Positions 36,138 to 45,781 of a stretch of 64,000 nt of DNA are shown here, piece by piece (position 1 is the first letter of the stretch; each line of letters starts with the position of its first letter). Under the pieces are notes generated by a model, which was not told the origin of the DNA, did no database searches, and saw only the letters and a list, made by a program, of their open reading frames with translations. The position numbers were made by a program, and so were the translations under genes. The DNA comes from RGIG5612 sp050944475. GTDB taxonomy: Bacteria; Bacillota; Clostridia; Lachnospirales; Lachnospiraceae. The stretch is from assembly GCA_050944475.1 (NCBI GenBank), contig JBMNRD010000008.1, positions 4,759-68,758 of the forward strand, read 5' to 3'.

Positions 36138-37940
36138 ATGGCGGAATTAATGCGTGGCTATGCAAGAAGCCACCGATGTACTCAGGTAAGTAATGAGCAG
36201 GTGGGAGAACTGGTGACTCTGATGGGATGGGTTAACAGGCGTAGAAACCTGGGGAGCCTTATTTTTGTGGATCTCAGGGACAGAACAGGCCTTATCCAGC
36301 TGCTTTTTGACGAGGAAAATATCGGAGCCGAAGGCTATGAAAAGGCCGGAAGTCTGAGAAATGAATTTGTCATTGCAGTCAGAGGGCTCGTCCAGTTAAG
36401 GGAAGGCGCCGTAAATGAGGACCTTGTGACAGGAGACATTGAAATCAAGGTGCTGGATCTTTGTATTCTTTCCCAGGCTCAGGCGCTGCCCTTTCCGGTT
36501 GAGGAGAATTCTCAGACCAAGGATGAGTTGAGGCTGAAGTACAGGTATCTTGATTTGAGAAGGCCGGATATCCAAAGAAATATCATTTTCCGGAGCAAGG
36601 TGTCCAAGAGCATAAGGGACTTCCTGTGTTCCGAAGGCTTCCTTGAGATTGAGACACCCATGCTGTGCAAGAGCACACCGGAGGGAGCCAGAGACTATCT
36701 TGTTCCCAGCCGCCTTCATCCAGGCTCGTTTTATGCGCTTCCCCAGTCACCGCAGATATATAAGCAGTTGCTGATGTGTTCGGGCTATGACAGATACTTT
36801 CAATTGGCAAGATGCTTCAGGGACGAGGATTTGAGGGCGGACAGGCAGCCTGAATTCACACAGGTGGACATGGAGCTTTCGTTTGCGGATGCGGATACGG
36901 TAATGGATGTAAATGAGCGCCTTCTTGCTCATGTGTTCAAGGAGTGTCTCGATTATGACATTCCTCTTCCCGTCAGGAGAATGACTTGGCATGAGGCCAT
37001 GGAACGTTACGGCTCGGACAAGCCCGATACAAGGTTCGGTATGGAGCTGACGGACATTTCCGGCACGGTAAAGGAATGCGGTTTCGGAGTTTTTGCCGGC
37101 GCCGTTGCCAAAGGAGGAAGCGTGCGCGGAATCAATGCAAAGGGTCAGGCTGAAATGTCGCGCAAGAAAATTGACTCTCTGATTGAGTATGTAAAGGGAC
37201 AGGGGGCAAAGGGGCTTGCATATCTCGGCCTCAACACGGACGGGACGTATAAATCCACGTTCGCCAAATTCCTAACCCGGGAAGAGATTGATGCAATTGT
37301 GCTTGAAATGGGTGCGGAAAAGGGTGACCTGCTGTTCTTTGCCGCCGATACGGATAAAACGGTATTTGCCTCGCTGGGAGCCTTAAGGCTCCTGCTCGGG
37401 GAAATGCTGGGGCTGATTGACAAGAGCCTGTTCAACTTTTTATGGATAACGGAATTCCCGCTTCTTGAATATTCGGAGGAGGAAGACAGATGGGTGGCGA
37501 TGCACCATCCGTTCACCATGCCGAATGAAGAGGATATGCAATATCTTGATACCGAGCCGTGGAAGGCCAGAGCAAATGCCTACGATATCGTTTTGAACGG
37601 TGTGGAGCTGGGAGGCGGTTCGGAAAGAATTTATGATGCCGAAATTCAGGAAAAAATGTTCCGTGCTATCGGATTTACACCTGAGGAGGCAAACGAGAAA
37701 TTCGGTTTCCTGTTGGAGGCTTTCAAATACGGGGTGCCGCCGCATGCAGGCCTTGCCTATGGTCTTGACAGGGTTGTAATGCTGATGGCCGGCTGTGATT
37801 CCATCCGGGATGTTATTGCGTTTCCGAAGGTCAAGGATGCTTCCTGCCTGATGACCCGGGCGCCCGGAAGCGTGGATGAAAAACAGCTCAGGGAGCTTGG
37901 ACTTGAAATTAATATTCCGGGCAGTGAAACTGAAGAATAA
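36138..37940 (+). CDS. aspS: aspartyl-tRNA synthetase
   Basis: A 600-aa bacterial-type AspRS: N-terminal OB-fold ('LMGWVNRRRNLGSLIFVDLR'), class II catalytic core ('YKQLLMCSGYDRYFQLARCF', 'AYGLDRVVML'), and the bacterial GAD insertion (about 290-400). In the OB-fold the residue after 'RRRN' is Leu, as in discriminating AspRS, whereas non-discriminating enzymes usually have His; this suggests Asn-tRNA is made separately. Ribosome site cggagg. Part of the hisS-aspS unit. Confidence 0.96.
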   Translation: MAELMRGYARSHRCTQVSNEQVGELVTLMGWVNRRRNLGSLIFVDLRDRTGLIQLLFDEENIGAEGYEKAGSLRNEFVIAVRGLVQLREGAVNEDLVTGDIEIKVLDLCILSQAQALPFPVEENSQTKDELRLKYRYLDLRRPDIQRNIIFRSKVSKSIRDFLCSEGFLEIETPMLCKSTPEGARDYLVPSRLHPGSFYALPQSPQIYKQLLMCSGYDRYFQLARCFRDEDLRADRQPEFTQVDMELSFADADTVMDVNERLLAHVFKECLDYDIPLPVRRMTWHEAMERYGSDKPDTRFGMELTDISGTVKECGFGVFAGAVAKGGSVRGINAKGQAEMSRKKIDSLIEYVKGQGAKGLAYLGLNTDGTYKSTFAKFLTREEIDAIVLEMGAEKGDLLFFAADTDKTVFASLGALRLLLGEMLGLIDKSLFNFLWITEFPLLEYSEEEDRWVAMHHPFTMPNEEDMQYLDTEPWKARANAYDIVLNGVELGGGSERIYDAEIQEKMFRAIGFTPEEANEKFGFLLEAFKYGVPPHAGLAYGLDRVVMLMAGCDSIRDVIAFPKVKDASCLMTRAPGSVDEKQLRELGLEINIPGSETEE

Positions 37941-37988
37941 TTACCGGTGGACCGTCTCGGAGACGGTTCGAAGCTTGATAAAGAAAAT

Positions 37989-39131
37989 ATGGGAGCATAC
38001 ACGATTGACAACATAGATGGCCGGGCAAAGGCCGCAACCTTCGAAACGGTGCATGGAACAATCAGGACACCGGTTTTTATGAATGTTGCCACCGTAGCCG
38101 CAATAAAGGGCGCCGTTTCCACCATGGATTTACGGGAGCTTGAGGCTCAGGTGATGCTTTGCAACGCATATCACCTTCATGTGCGTACAGGAGATGAGAC
38201 CATAAAGAAGTTAGGCGGTCTGCACAGGTTTACAAACTGGGACAGACCGATTCTCACCGACTGCGGGGGGTTTCAGGTATTTTCCCTTGCTTCCCTCAGG
38301 AAGATCAAGGAGGAGGGCGTTCTTTTCAGCTCACATATTGACGGGAAAAAGATTTTCATGGGGCCGGAGGAGAGCATACGGATTCAGTCAAACCTGGGCT
38401 CAACGATTGCCATGGCCTTTGACGAATGCCCTTCCGGCATGGCGGAAAGAAGGTATGTACGGGAAAGTGTCGCAAGGACGGAAAGATGGCTGTTGAGAAG
38501 CAAGGCGGAGCTGGACAGGTTGAATGCGCTTGATGGGACTGTCAATCCCAATCAGTTGCTGTTCGGCATTAATCAGGGGGCCTGCTTTGAGGACATCAGA
38601 GTCGCGAATGCGGACTACATTTCAACCCTTGATTTGGACGGATATGCGGTGGGCGGACTTGCGGTAGGGGAATCCCATGAGAAAATGTACAGGATTCTGG
38701 ATGTGGTCGTACCGCACCTTCCGCAAAACAAGCCGACATACCTGATGGGGGTGGGCACTCCTGCAAATATCCTTGAGAGCATAGAGCGGGGAGTGGATTT
38801 CTTCGATTGTGTTTATCCCGCAAGAAACGGCCGGCACGGGCACGTTTACACAAGCAAGGGCAAACTGAATATGTTCAATGCCCGTTATGAATTCGACATG
38901 AGGCCGATAGACGAGGAATGCGGCTGCCCGACCTGCAGAAATTATTCGAGAGCATATATCAGGCACTTGATGAAGGCAAAAGAAATGCTCGGTATGCGGC
39001 TTTGTGTGACGCACAACCTGTTTTTCTATAATAATCTCGTGAAAAACGCAAGAAAAGCCGTTTTAGATAATAGTTTTAGCGAATATAAGAAAAAAGTACT
39101 TGATGGAATTGTACAAGGTGTTGTAGAATAA
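37989..39131 (+). CDS. tgt: queuine tRNA-ribosyltransferase
   Basis: A 380-aa TIM-barrel transglycosylase that exchanges G34 for preQ1/queuine in tRNAs. Key parts: 'LTDCGGFQVFSL' (catalytic Asp and base-binding), 'GINQGACFEDIR', 'GGLAVGES', the nucleophile region 'FFDCVYPARNGRHGH' and a zinc site ('CGCPTC' plus a later His). ATG 37989 was preferred over GTG 37947 because the upstream part is a hairpin-forming leader (ACCGTCT/AGACGGT, 37951-37967); neither has a strong ribosome site. No queuosine biosynthesis gene is nearby, so salvage is possible. Confidence 0.93.
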   Translation: MGAYTIDNIDGRAKAATFETVHGTIRTPVFMNVATVAAIKGAVSTMDLRELEAQVMLCNAYHLHVRTGDETIKKLGGLHRFTNWDRPILTDCGGFQVFSLASLRKIKEEGVLFSSHIDGKKIFMGPEESIRIQSNLGSTIAMAFDECPSGMAERRYVRESVARTERWLLRSKAELDRLNALDGTVNPNQLLFGINQGACFEDIRVANADYISTLDLDGYAVGGLAVGESHEKMYRILDVVVPHLPQNKPTYLMGVGTPANILESIERGVDFFDCVYPARNGRHGHVYTSKGKLNMFNARYEFDMRPIDEECGCPTCRNYSRAYIRHLMKAKEMLGMRLCVTHNLFFYNNLVKNARKAVLDNSFSEYKKKVLDGIVQGVVE

Positions 39132-39160
39132 AGAGACTTATTGTTTAGGAGGATGCTCTA

Positions 39161-39682
39161 ATGAATTTTATCAACAACTTACTGTTGTTCGGTAGCTGCC
39201 TGGGAAACGCTCCGGCCGAGGGCGGAGAAGCAAAGCCGACACAGTGGTATGTAATCGTTATTTATGTGGTGATTTTCGCTGCTATCATCTATTTTATGAT
39301 GATCAGACCGCAGAGAAAACAACGCAAGCAGCAGGAAGCAACAATGTCCTCAATCGAGCCCGGCGACAGTGTTTTGACCACCAGCGGTTTTTACGGCACC
39401 ATCGTTGCCGTAAATGCGGACACCATCATCGTTGAGTTCGGCAATAACAAGAACTGTCGCATCCCAATGAGCAAGCAGGCCATTTCACAGATTGAAAAGG
39501 CCAATGCGGCTTCATCATCCCCGTCGGCACCTGCTGTGCCGGAGAGCACCAACATCAGGAAGTTCTTCGGCAGGAAGAAAGCCCAGGAAGAGGCGGCTTT
39601 GGCAGAGGCGGAGGCGGCAGCGCAGGCAGAGGCGGCAGCGCAGACAGATACTAAGGCTGAGGATGATACATCCGCGGAATAG
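39161..39682 (+). CDS. yajC: preprotein translocase subunit YajC
   Basis: A 173-aa single-span protein: short N-terminus, membrane helix (about 27-47), 'MIRPQRKQRKQQ' signature after it, small beta domain ('GDSVLTTSGFYGTIVAVN') and a long, acidic Ala/Glu-rich tail (about 120-173) that is much longer than in typical 90-110 aa YajC. Associated with SecDF. tgt-yajC order is widespread. Ribosome site aggagg. Confidence 0.92.
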   Translation: MNFINNLLLFGSCLGNAPAEGGEAKPTQWYVIVIYVVIFAAIIYFMMIRPQRKQRKQQEATMSSIEPGDSVLTTSGFYGTIVAVNADTIIVEFGNNKNCRIPMSKQAISQIEKANAASSSPSAPAVPESTNIRKFFGRKKAQEEAALAEAEAAAQAEAAAQTDTKAEDDTSAE

Positions 39683-39708
39683 GTATAGCTGACTGTTCTT
39701 TGTGAATT

Positions 39709-39742
39709 AAGGGGAAGCTGCAAGGCTTTCCCCTTTATTTTA
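39709..39742 (+). terminator. Rho-independent terminator after yajC
   Basis: AAGGGGAA (39709-39716) pairs with TTCCCCTT (39728-39735), followed by TTATTTTA. Confidence 0.85.
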
Positions 39743-39908
39743 TGTTAATTCTTACAGTGGACATAAAGGGAGCTTGAGATTATACTTTTGACTTAAAAGA
39801 TATTTGTATATTCCGCAATTATGCGAATTTATACAAAACGCTAAATGTTCCGGAGACAGAAAGGATGACTTGTCCGAAAGGAGCCCGGATATTATCAGGG
39901 AGAAAGAA

Positions 39909-40991
39909 ATGAACAGAGTATATAATTTTGCAGCCGGCCCGGCGACGCTGCCGGAGGAGGTACTTGAAGAGGCTGCGGAAGAAATGTTGGATTATCGGGG
40001 ATGCGGCCTGGGAGTTATGGAAATGTCCCACAGAAGCGAGAAATACGCAACAATCATAGGAGAGGCAAAGCAAGACCTGATTGACCTGCTGGGGATTCCT
40101 GAAAATTATGATGTGCTTTTTGTACAAGGCGGCGCTTCGCAGCAGTTTGCGGCAGTTCCTATGAACCTGATGAGGAACAAGGTCGCAGACTACATTGTTA
40201 CCGGGGAATGGGCAAAGAAAGCCTTTGCTGAGGGCAGGATATACGGCGATGTCCGCAAGATTGCAAGCTCCGAGGATCGGGCGTTTTCATATATTCCGGA
40301 TTGCTCTGACCTTGATGTGTCGGAAGATGCCGATTATCTGTATATTTGCGAGAACAATACAATTTACGGAACGGAATTCTCACAGCTTCCAAACACGAAA
40401 GGCAAAGACCTTGTCGCCGATCAGAGTTCAATGTTTCTGTCCCGGCCATGTGATGTCTCCAAATACGGCCTGATATTTGCTGGGGCGCAGAAGAACATCG
40501 GCCCTGCGGGGGTAGTGGTTGTCATAATCAGGAGGGATCTTATCCGTGAGGATGTGCTGGCAGGAACCCCAACTATGCTGAAATATAAAACACATGCTGA
40601 TCACGACTCCCTTTATAATACTCCGCCGGCGTACAGCATTTACATCTGCGGCAAGGTGTTTAAGTGGCTTAAGGCAATGGGCGGCCTTGAGATTATGCAG
40701 GAGAGAAATGAAAAGAAGGCGGCGCTGCTTTATGACTTCCTTGATCGGAGCAGGCTTTTTAAGGTAACGGCGGAGGCGGGCAGCCGCTCACTTATGAATG
40801 TGCCGTTTATTACCGGCTCAGATGAGCTTGATGCGAAATTCATTGCCGAAGCCCGGACTGCCGGTCTGGTTCAGTTGAAGGGACACAGGACTGTTGGCGG
40901 AATGAGAGCGTCCATATATAATGCCATGCCCTACGAAGGCGTTCAGGCACTTGTAAATTTTATGGAGAAATTTGAAAAAGAAAATGAATAA
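39909..40991 (+). CDS. serC: phosphoserine aminotransferase
   Basis: A 360-aa PLP enzyme converting 3-phosphohydroxypyruvate to phosphoserine. It starts 'MNRVYNFAAGPATLPEEV' and has 'QGGASQQFAAVPMNL', the PLP-lysine region 'FAGAQKNIGPAG' (about 194) and 'LKGHRTVGGMRASIYNAMP' at the C-terminus. ATG 39909 has ribosome site gggag; a longer frame from 39804 lacks a plausible start. It forms an operon with serA 50 bp downstream. The 5' leader of about 110 nt before the gene shows no known riboswitch. Confidence 0.96.
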   Translation: MNRVYNFAAGPATLPEEVLEEAAEEMLDYRGCGLGVMEMSHRSEKYATIIGEAKQDLIDLLGIPENYDVLFVQGGASQQFAAVPMNLMRNKVADYIVTGEWAKKAFAEGRIYGDVRKIASSEDRAFSYIPDCSDLDVSEDADYLYICENNTIYGTEFSQLPNTKGKDLVADQSSMFLSRPCDVSKYGLIFAGAQKNIGPAGVVVVIIRRDLIREDVLAGTPTMLKYKTHADHDSLYNTPPAYSIYICGKVFKWLKAMGGLEIMQERNEKKAALLYDFLDRSRLFKVTAEAGSRSLMNVPFITGSDELDAKFIAEARTAGLVQLKGHRTVGGMRASIYNAMPYEGVQALVNFMEKFEKENE

Positions 40992-41041
40992 AACAATTCT
41001 CTGCCTGCGGGCAGGGATTGACAATTTGAAAGAAAAAAGTC

Positions 41042-42208
41042 ATGTATACTTATAAATGTTTAAATCCCATAGCAGATATCGGACTGAAGAGATTCAGTGC
41101 TGATTACGAAAAGGTGGCTGAAGATGCCGCAGCGGATGTCATTCTTGTAAGGAGTGCAGAGCTTCATGACATGGAATTCGGATCCGAGCTAAAGGCCATT
41201 GCCAGGGCAGGCGCCGGTGTCAATAATATCCCTTTGGAGCGCTGCGCAAAGGAAGGAATCGTTGTTTTCAACACTCCGGGCGCAAATGCGAATGCGGTCA
41301 AGGAGCTTTTTATCTTTGCCGCCATTGCAGGCTTAAGAGACATAGTCGGGGGCATAAACTGGACGGCGTCTCTGGCAGACAATCCGGACATTGCCGCTCT
41401 GACCGAGAAGGAAAAGAAAAGGTTTACCGGGCATGAACTGACGGGAAAGACCCTGGGAGTCATCGGGCTTGGCGCAATCGGTGCCAAGGTTGCCAATGTT
41501 TCCGTGGATTTGGGGATGAGGGTTGTAGGTTATGACGCATTCCTGAATGATGCCATGAAGGCTGCATTGAATCCGCAGGTTACAATAGTGGAGTCCAATG
41601 AAGAGGTAATTGCTGCCGCGGACATTGTCACAATCCACGTGCCCGCGCTTCCCTCTACGAAAGGGATGCTTGGAGAGAAATTGCTGAAAAGAGCAAAGGA
41701 CGGTCTCGTTGTGATAAATCTTGCCAGAGACACGCTGATTGATGCTGATGCCATGAGGTCAGCCTTGGAAAGCGGCAAGGTGGCAAAATACATATGCGAC
41801 TTTCCCACAAAGGAAACGCAAGACCTTCCTAATACCGTTTTTATTCCCCATCTGGGGGCCTCAACGGAGGAATCAGAGGATAATTGTGCAATTATGGCGG
41901 TTGTTCAGCTTCAGGATTTTCTTGAGAACGGAAATATCAAAAATTCCGTGAATTACCCCGCAGTTGACCTGGGCAGGATAAAGGACGGAAGGATAACCGT
42001 CTGCCACCTTGCGGAGGTTGATATTACGGCGCTTGCAGATGTTATAAAGGGCGCGGGGCTTGTAATCACGGCTATGGCCGGCAGGGTTCGGGGAGATTTT
42101 GCTTATTCAATGTTCGATGTCGACAAGTTCGATGTCGACAAAGAACAAAGCGGTGTAAAAGGTGCACTCGAGGCTGTTACAGGCGTACTTAAGGTCAGGC
42201 TGCTGTAA
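41042..42208 (+). CDS. serA: D-3-phosphoglycerate dehydrogenase
   Basis: A 388-aa D-2-hydroxyacid dehydrogenase with NAD motif 'GVIGLGAIGAKVA' (about 139), catalytic Arg in 'INLARDTLID' and His in 'IPHLGASTEES'. The C-terminal ACT-like domain is short. Together with serC it makes the first two steps of serine synthesis. Near the C-terminus a 15-bp in-frame duplication creates 'FDVDKFDVDK' (about 42112-42141), a recent slippage event absent from the family pattern. Confidence 0.93.
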   Translation: MYTYKCLNPIADIGLKRFSADYEKVAEDAAADVILVRSAELHDMEFGSELKAIARAGAGVNNIPLERCAKEGIVVFNTPGANANAVKELFIFAAIAGLRDIVGGINWTASLADNPDIAALTEKEKKRFTGHELTGKTLGVIGLGAIGAKVANVSVDLGMRVVGYDAFLNDAMKAALNPQVTIVESNEEVIAAADIVTIHVPALPSTKGMLGEKLLKRAKDGLVVINLARDTLIDADAMRSALESGKVAKYICDFPTKETQDLPNTVFIPHLGASTEESEDNCAIMAVVQLQDFLENGNIKNSVNYPAVDLGRIKDGRITVCHLAEVDITALADVIKGAGLVITAMAGRVRGDFAYSMFDVDKFDVDKEQSGVKGALEAVTGVLKVRLL

Positions 42209-42369
42209 TCGAGACTGCGGCATGAAACAGAAAGGTGATTTTCATATATTAATTCAGAAAATGTTTTTGTGGACAGTGGCGGGAAGCAATCGGCAATATT
42301 TTATGGCGCTGGTTGCTTTTTTATGATATGATTAACCGGAAATCTGAATGTCAAAAAGGAGATGTTATT

Positions 42370-42876
42370 GTGGCAAATGTGAAAACTTTTTCTTTTAAAA
42401 CGCTTCCGGCCGACTGTGAAGAACTGACCAAGTGGCCGGGTTTCGATCTCGGCGACCCGTACTGTGTTGCCGCTATGGCTGTGGCCGCCCTGTGTATTTA
42501 TCCGAGTGACAGGAATGCCGCGGTAGAAATGCTCAATCACCTGAAGGGACCGGAAAAGCTCAGTGAGTCCCAGAAACAGTTTATCCGTGACAGATTTATG
42601 GACGGGAAGGATTATGTTCCCCGGTCATATTTTGCCGGTGCGGTCCCCGGAAATGATTATCAGCCCGATCTTCCGTATACCATAAGCGTCTCTGACAATC
42701 CGTACAGTGACGAAAATGAAGGATACAAAAAGCTCTTTGTAACCTCGGGCGGAGCGGATAGTCCGAGAGCAATCGTACTGAGATGCAAGCCTTCCACAGG
42801 GGAATGGTTTTTGTGGGAGTTTTCAGGCATATTGTCAGGGATAAGAATCCCCGAAAGTTCAGACCCCTGGGCTTAA
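42370..42876 (+). CDS. DUF6935-like small protein
   Basis: A 168-aa soluble protein starting at a GTG with an excellent ribosome site (aaaggag). It contains 'WPGFDLGDPYCVAAMAVAAL', 'FIRDRFMDGKDYVPRSYFAGA' and 'PYTISVSDNPYS', a pattern of the DUF6935 family of uncharacterised Firmicutes proteins. The ATG-type start at 42313 is less likely because it lies before the ribosome site. It stands 23 bp before a lipoprotein gene. Function unknown. Confidence 0.75.
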   Translation: MANVKTFSFKTLPADCEELTKWPGFDLGDPYCVAAMAVAALCIYPSDRNAAVEMLNHLKGPEKLSESQKQFIRDRFMDGKDYVPRSYFAGAVPGNDYQPDLPYTISVSDNPYSDENEGYKKLFVTSGGADSPRAIVLRCKPSTGEWFLWEFSGILSGIRIPESSDPWA

Positions 42877-42899
42877 ATCAAATTAGAGGAGGATTTATC

Positions 42900-44279
42900 A
42901 TGAAAAAGATTAAACCGGCTTTTTTTGCGATAATGATTGTGTTTGCCATGATGCTGAGCGGCTGTGACGATTTTGAAATAACAATTAACGTTACGGACAG
43001 CACTGCCGAGACAAAGGAGGACCTTACTTCTGCGGAAGATATTACGGATACTTCGGAAGAGAATGACTCAGAGTCGGAAACTGTTGAAGAGGACGTTAAG
43101 AAATTAGAAGTTAAAGAGATAGAATATGAGATCAATGATGTCAACAATTTATACCAAAACGAGACGATTGAACAGGATCTTGTGATAACCGGGTATCAGA
43201 ACATTACTATCAAAAGCAAGGGCTATGACGGACTGAAGCTTGCTCTTTACAAATACAATAATGTGATAACCGGCATGGAGGACGATTTTGTCCAGAGTTG
43301 TTCCCAGTCCTTTTTTGACATCAAATCCGAAAAGGAACTGGCGGAGCTGAGTGCTCCATATTTTATGGAGCACTGGGTAAGCATCGGAAGGGCAGACAGT
43401 GCTATGTTCAGCTATTTGGAGTTCTTCGATTGGCACTTATATCCGGATAGCGATTTAAAAAGTACTTACGGAATAAATATTGACAGCCAAAGCGGCGAAG
43501 ATTTACATATCAGAAAGGTCATTACCGACATGAACGGCCTGAAGCAGCTGGTTAAGAAAAAGCTTAAAGAACATAACGAGTTCAGAGATATCCTTTATGA
43601 TGACTGGGAGCAGGTTGTTGATTCCATTTTTGGGGATTACGCACATCCCAACTGGGTAGGCTATAAGGACGGAATTGATTTTTTCTTTACAGAATATTTG
43701 CTTTGTGATGAAGAGGATGCTCCGATATGTATTTGGGTAGGTGTGGAAGAGAACCCTGAACTTTTCAATTGCAAGTATTTTGAAGGGGGAACCGGTAACG
43801 ATCCTGCGGACGAATCCAAGGAGTTGGTTATGCAAGAAATGCTTGATGCCGGAGCTGTTGCGGGAATAGCATATCTTGGTCATACAGAAGGCCCCATGGG
43901 AGACGGTCTTAGGGGGTACCTTATAAATACCGCTTATAAGGACAAACTGCCTTTTGTTTTGGAGATAGATTACGATAGATATATAGGGGCAGACGGGGAC
44001 GATTATTTCCAGCTGTTGTTCCTCACAGACAGGCTCGAGTCTGTTGCGGTAAATGTATACAATCACAGTACAAAAGCTACTGAGGATGTATTGTTCAAAA
44101 GCGAGGAACCGGAGCCCATTGTCATCAAATGCGACGCAAGCGGAAAAGGAAAGGGCGTGCAGGTATGCATTATGGATTCCGAAGGAATAGGAAGCGTATT
44201 TGTGATTTCCGTCAAAAACGGAAAAGTGTCAATCGATGCCGAAGGAAGGCCGGTTTACGATTACTCAATATATGAATAA
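42900..44279 (+). CDS. lipoprotein, unknown function
   Basis: A 459-aa lipoprotein: signal peptide with lipobox 'MLSGC' (about residue 23), an acidic Thr/Glu/Ser linker (about 30-70), and a globular part of about 390 residues with many acidic and aromatic residues ('DWHLYPDSD', 'GDYAHPNWVGYKDG', 'VLEIDYDRYIGADGDDYF'). The start at 42900 has ribosome site agaggagg and the signal peptide begins there, so the in-frame start at 42783 (inside the preceding gene) is rejected. No catalytic motif recognised. Confidence 0.78.
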   Translation: MKKIKPAFFAIMIVFAMMLSGCDDFEITINVTDSTAETKEDLTSAEDITDTSEENDSESETVEEDVKKLEVKEIEYEINDVNNLYQNETIEQDLVITGYQNITIKSKGYDGLKLALYKYNNVITGMEDDFVQSCSQSFFDIKSEKELAELSAPYFMEHWVSIGRADSAMFSYLEFFDWHLYPDSDLKSTYGINIDSQSGEDLHIRKVITDMNGLKQLVKKKLKEHNEFRDILYDDWEQVVDSIFGDYAHPNWVGYKDGIDFFFTEYLLCDEEDAPICIWVGVEENPELFNCKYFEGGTGNDPADESKELVMQEMLDAGAVAGIAYLGHTEGPMGDGLRGYLINTAYKDKLPFVLEIDYDRYIGADGDDYFQLLFLTDRLESVAVNVYNHSTKATEDVLFKSEEPEPIVIKCDASGKGKGVQVCIMDSEGIGSVFVISVKNGKVSIDAEGRPVYDYSIYE

Positions 44280-44337
44280 AAGCACTTTTGAAATGATTTT
44301 CTCCGGAGCGGGCGCAATAACGGGCTGACCGGAATAG

Positions 44338-44425
44338 TGCCCGCCTCCTTGGAGGAGTGCTGCGGGCATGGACACGAACTGCCGGGATTATGTTACGGGA
44401 AAGTGTCCGGGAGTGCCCTTTTTTT
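44338..44425 (+). promoter_or_regulatory. attenuator-like leader with mutually exclusive hairpins
   Basis: Hairpin 1: TGCCCGC (44338-44344) with GCGGGCA (44362-44368), enclosing CCTCC/GGAGG. Terminator hairpin: GGGCA (44364-44368) with TGCCC (44414-44418) and GGACAC (44370-44375) with GTGTCC (44403-44408), then T7 (44419-44425). The GGGCA segment cannot be in both, so this may be transcription attenuation before the flavin reductase gene, or just the terminator of the lipoprotein gene. It does not match a riboswitch class I know. Confidence 0.55.
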
Positions 44426-44454
44426 GAAACAACCGATTTTAACGGAGGTATATT

Positions 44455-45012
44455 ATGAGACTTAATTTCGGATCAAGGGAATGGGTGTATCCGATGCCTG
44501 TTTTTATCATCGGAACATATGACGAGCAGGGAAGGGCAAACGCAATGAATGCCGCCTGGGGAGGCATTATCGGAGATCATGAAATCTGTCTTTGTCTGAG
44601 CAAAGGCCACAAGACAACGGCTAACATTCTTGCAAGTAAATCCTTCACGGTAAGCATCGGGACGGAGGATACAAAGGATGCCTGCGATTTTGTGGGAATC
44701 GTGTCTGCCAATTATCATGATGACAAGCTGGAAAGAGCCGGCTGGCATACGAGCAAGGCGCAGTTTGTGAACGCCCCTGTTATCGAAGAGCTTCCCATGA
44801 CGCTCGAGTGTCAACTTATCAGTTATGATGAAAAAAACGGACACCTTTTCGGGAAAATAATAAATATATGTATTGACAAGTCCGTTTTGACCGACGGAAA
44901 GTTGGACGTTGCCAAGCTTAAGCCGATATCCTATGACCCGGTGCACTCCAAATATTATACACTGGGAGAACAGGTGGGACGAGCATTCAGTGACGGCAAA
45001 AAGTTGAGATAG
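44455..45012 (+). CDS. flavin reductase family protein (flavoredoxin-like)
   Basis: A 185-aa FMN-binding split-barrel protein: 'PMPVFIIGTYDEQGRANAMNAAWGG' region at the N-terminus (split by the barrel strand), 'ICLCLSKGHKTTANIL' and 'FVGIVSANYHDDK'. It matches the flavoredoxin/flavin-reductase domain family that transfers electrons from NAD(P)H or ferredoxin to flavin or small targets. Ribosome site cggagg. It follows an attenuator-like leader and precedes azlC by 13 bp, so it may be co-transcribed with azlCD. Confidence 0.88.
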   Translation: MRLNFGSREWVYPMPVFIIGTYDEQGRANAMNAAWGGIIGDHEICLCLSKGHKTTANILASKSFTVSIGTEDTKDACDFVGIVSANYHDDKLERAGWHTSKAQFVNAPVIEELPMTLECQLISYDEKNGHLFGKIINICIDKSVLTDGKLDVAKLKPISYDPVHSKYYTLGEQVGRAFSDGKKLR

Positions 45013-45025
45013 AAAGAAACACATA

Positions 45026-45781
45026 ATGTCAAAGGAAACAGCAGCAAGGATTCGTTATCCCATCAGAAACAGGGCTAACCGAACAGCTCTGAAACAGGGA
45101 CTTAAAAGCGGAATCCCCATCGGCCTCGGGTATTTTGCAGTGGCATTTTCCTTGGGGATAGTGGCAAGAAATGCAGGGTTGAACGCAGTGCAAAGTACCG
45201 TTGTCAGCCTTTTTTGCAATGCATCCGCGGGTGAGTATGCCGGTTTTGCGGTAATAGCGGCGGCGGGGTCTTTTTTGGAAATGGCCCTGATTACTTTGAT
45301 TGCGAATGCCAGATATCTATTGATGAGCAGCGCAATGAGCCAGCGCATCATTCCGGGAATTTCATTCGGACATCGCATGCTCATGGGGCTTTATGTCACC
45401 GATGAAATTTTCGGCGTGTCTATGTCAAGGCCGGGTTATTTGAATCCCTGGTTTACATATGGCTGCGCAATTATTGCATCCCCGCTTTGGGCACTGGGAA
45501 CGGGATTGGGATGCATAGCCGGAGACATACTGCCTCTGAGGGTGGTCAGTGCGTTGAGTGTTGCATTGTTCGGAATGTTTCTTGCAACAATCATTCCCCC
45601 GGCAAAGAGTGACAAAATAATTGCATTGATTATTGTTATCTGCTTTGCGCTCAGCTCGGCTGCGGCATATATTCCGGGCATTTCATCTTTGCCGGAGGGA
45701 ATCAGGATAATTATCCTGACTGTTGCCATTGCAGCCGCTGCGGCACTCCTTTTTCCAAGGAATGAGGAGGGCGAAGCGTGA
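45026..45781 (+). CDS. azlC: branched-chain amino-acid exporter, large subunit AzlC
   Basis: A 251-aa membrane protein with about seven segments and the AzlC pattern 'GIPIGLGYFAVAFSLGIVAR' (in two parts), 'NASAGEYAGFAVI' and 'LITLIANARYLLMS'. With AzlD it exports branched-chain amino acids or related metabolites. It has a 25-residue basic N-terminal extension. The stop codon overlaps the azlD start by 4 bp (GTGA). Confidence 0.92.
   Translation: MSKETAARIRYPIRNRANRTALKQGLKSGIPIGLGYFAVAFSLGIVARNAGLNAVQSTVVSLFCNASAGEYAGFAVIAAAGSFLEMALITLIANARYLLMSSAMSQRIIPGISFGHRMLMGLYVTDEIFGVSMSRPGYLNPWFTYGCAIIASPLWALGTGLGCIAGDILPLRVVSALSVALFGMFLATIIPPAKSDKIIALIIVICFALSSAAAYIPGISSLPEGIRIIILTVAIAAAAALLFPRNEEGEA

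Noticed and set aside
44338..44425. FMN riboswitch before the flavin reductase gene
   Set aside because: The region is far too short and lacks the six-stem FMN aptamer sequence blocks.
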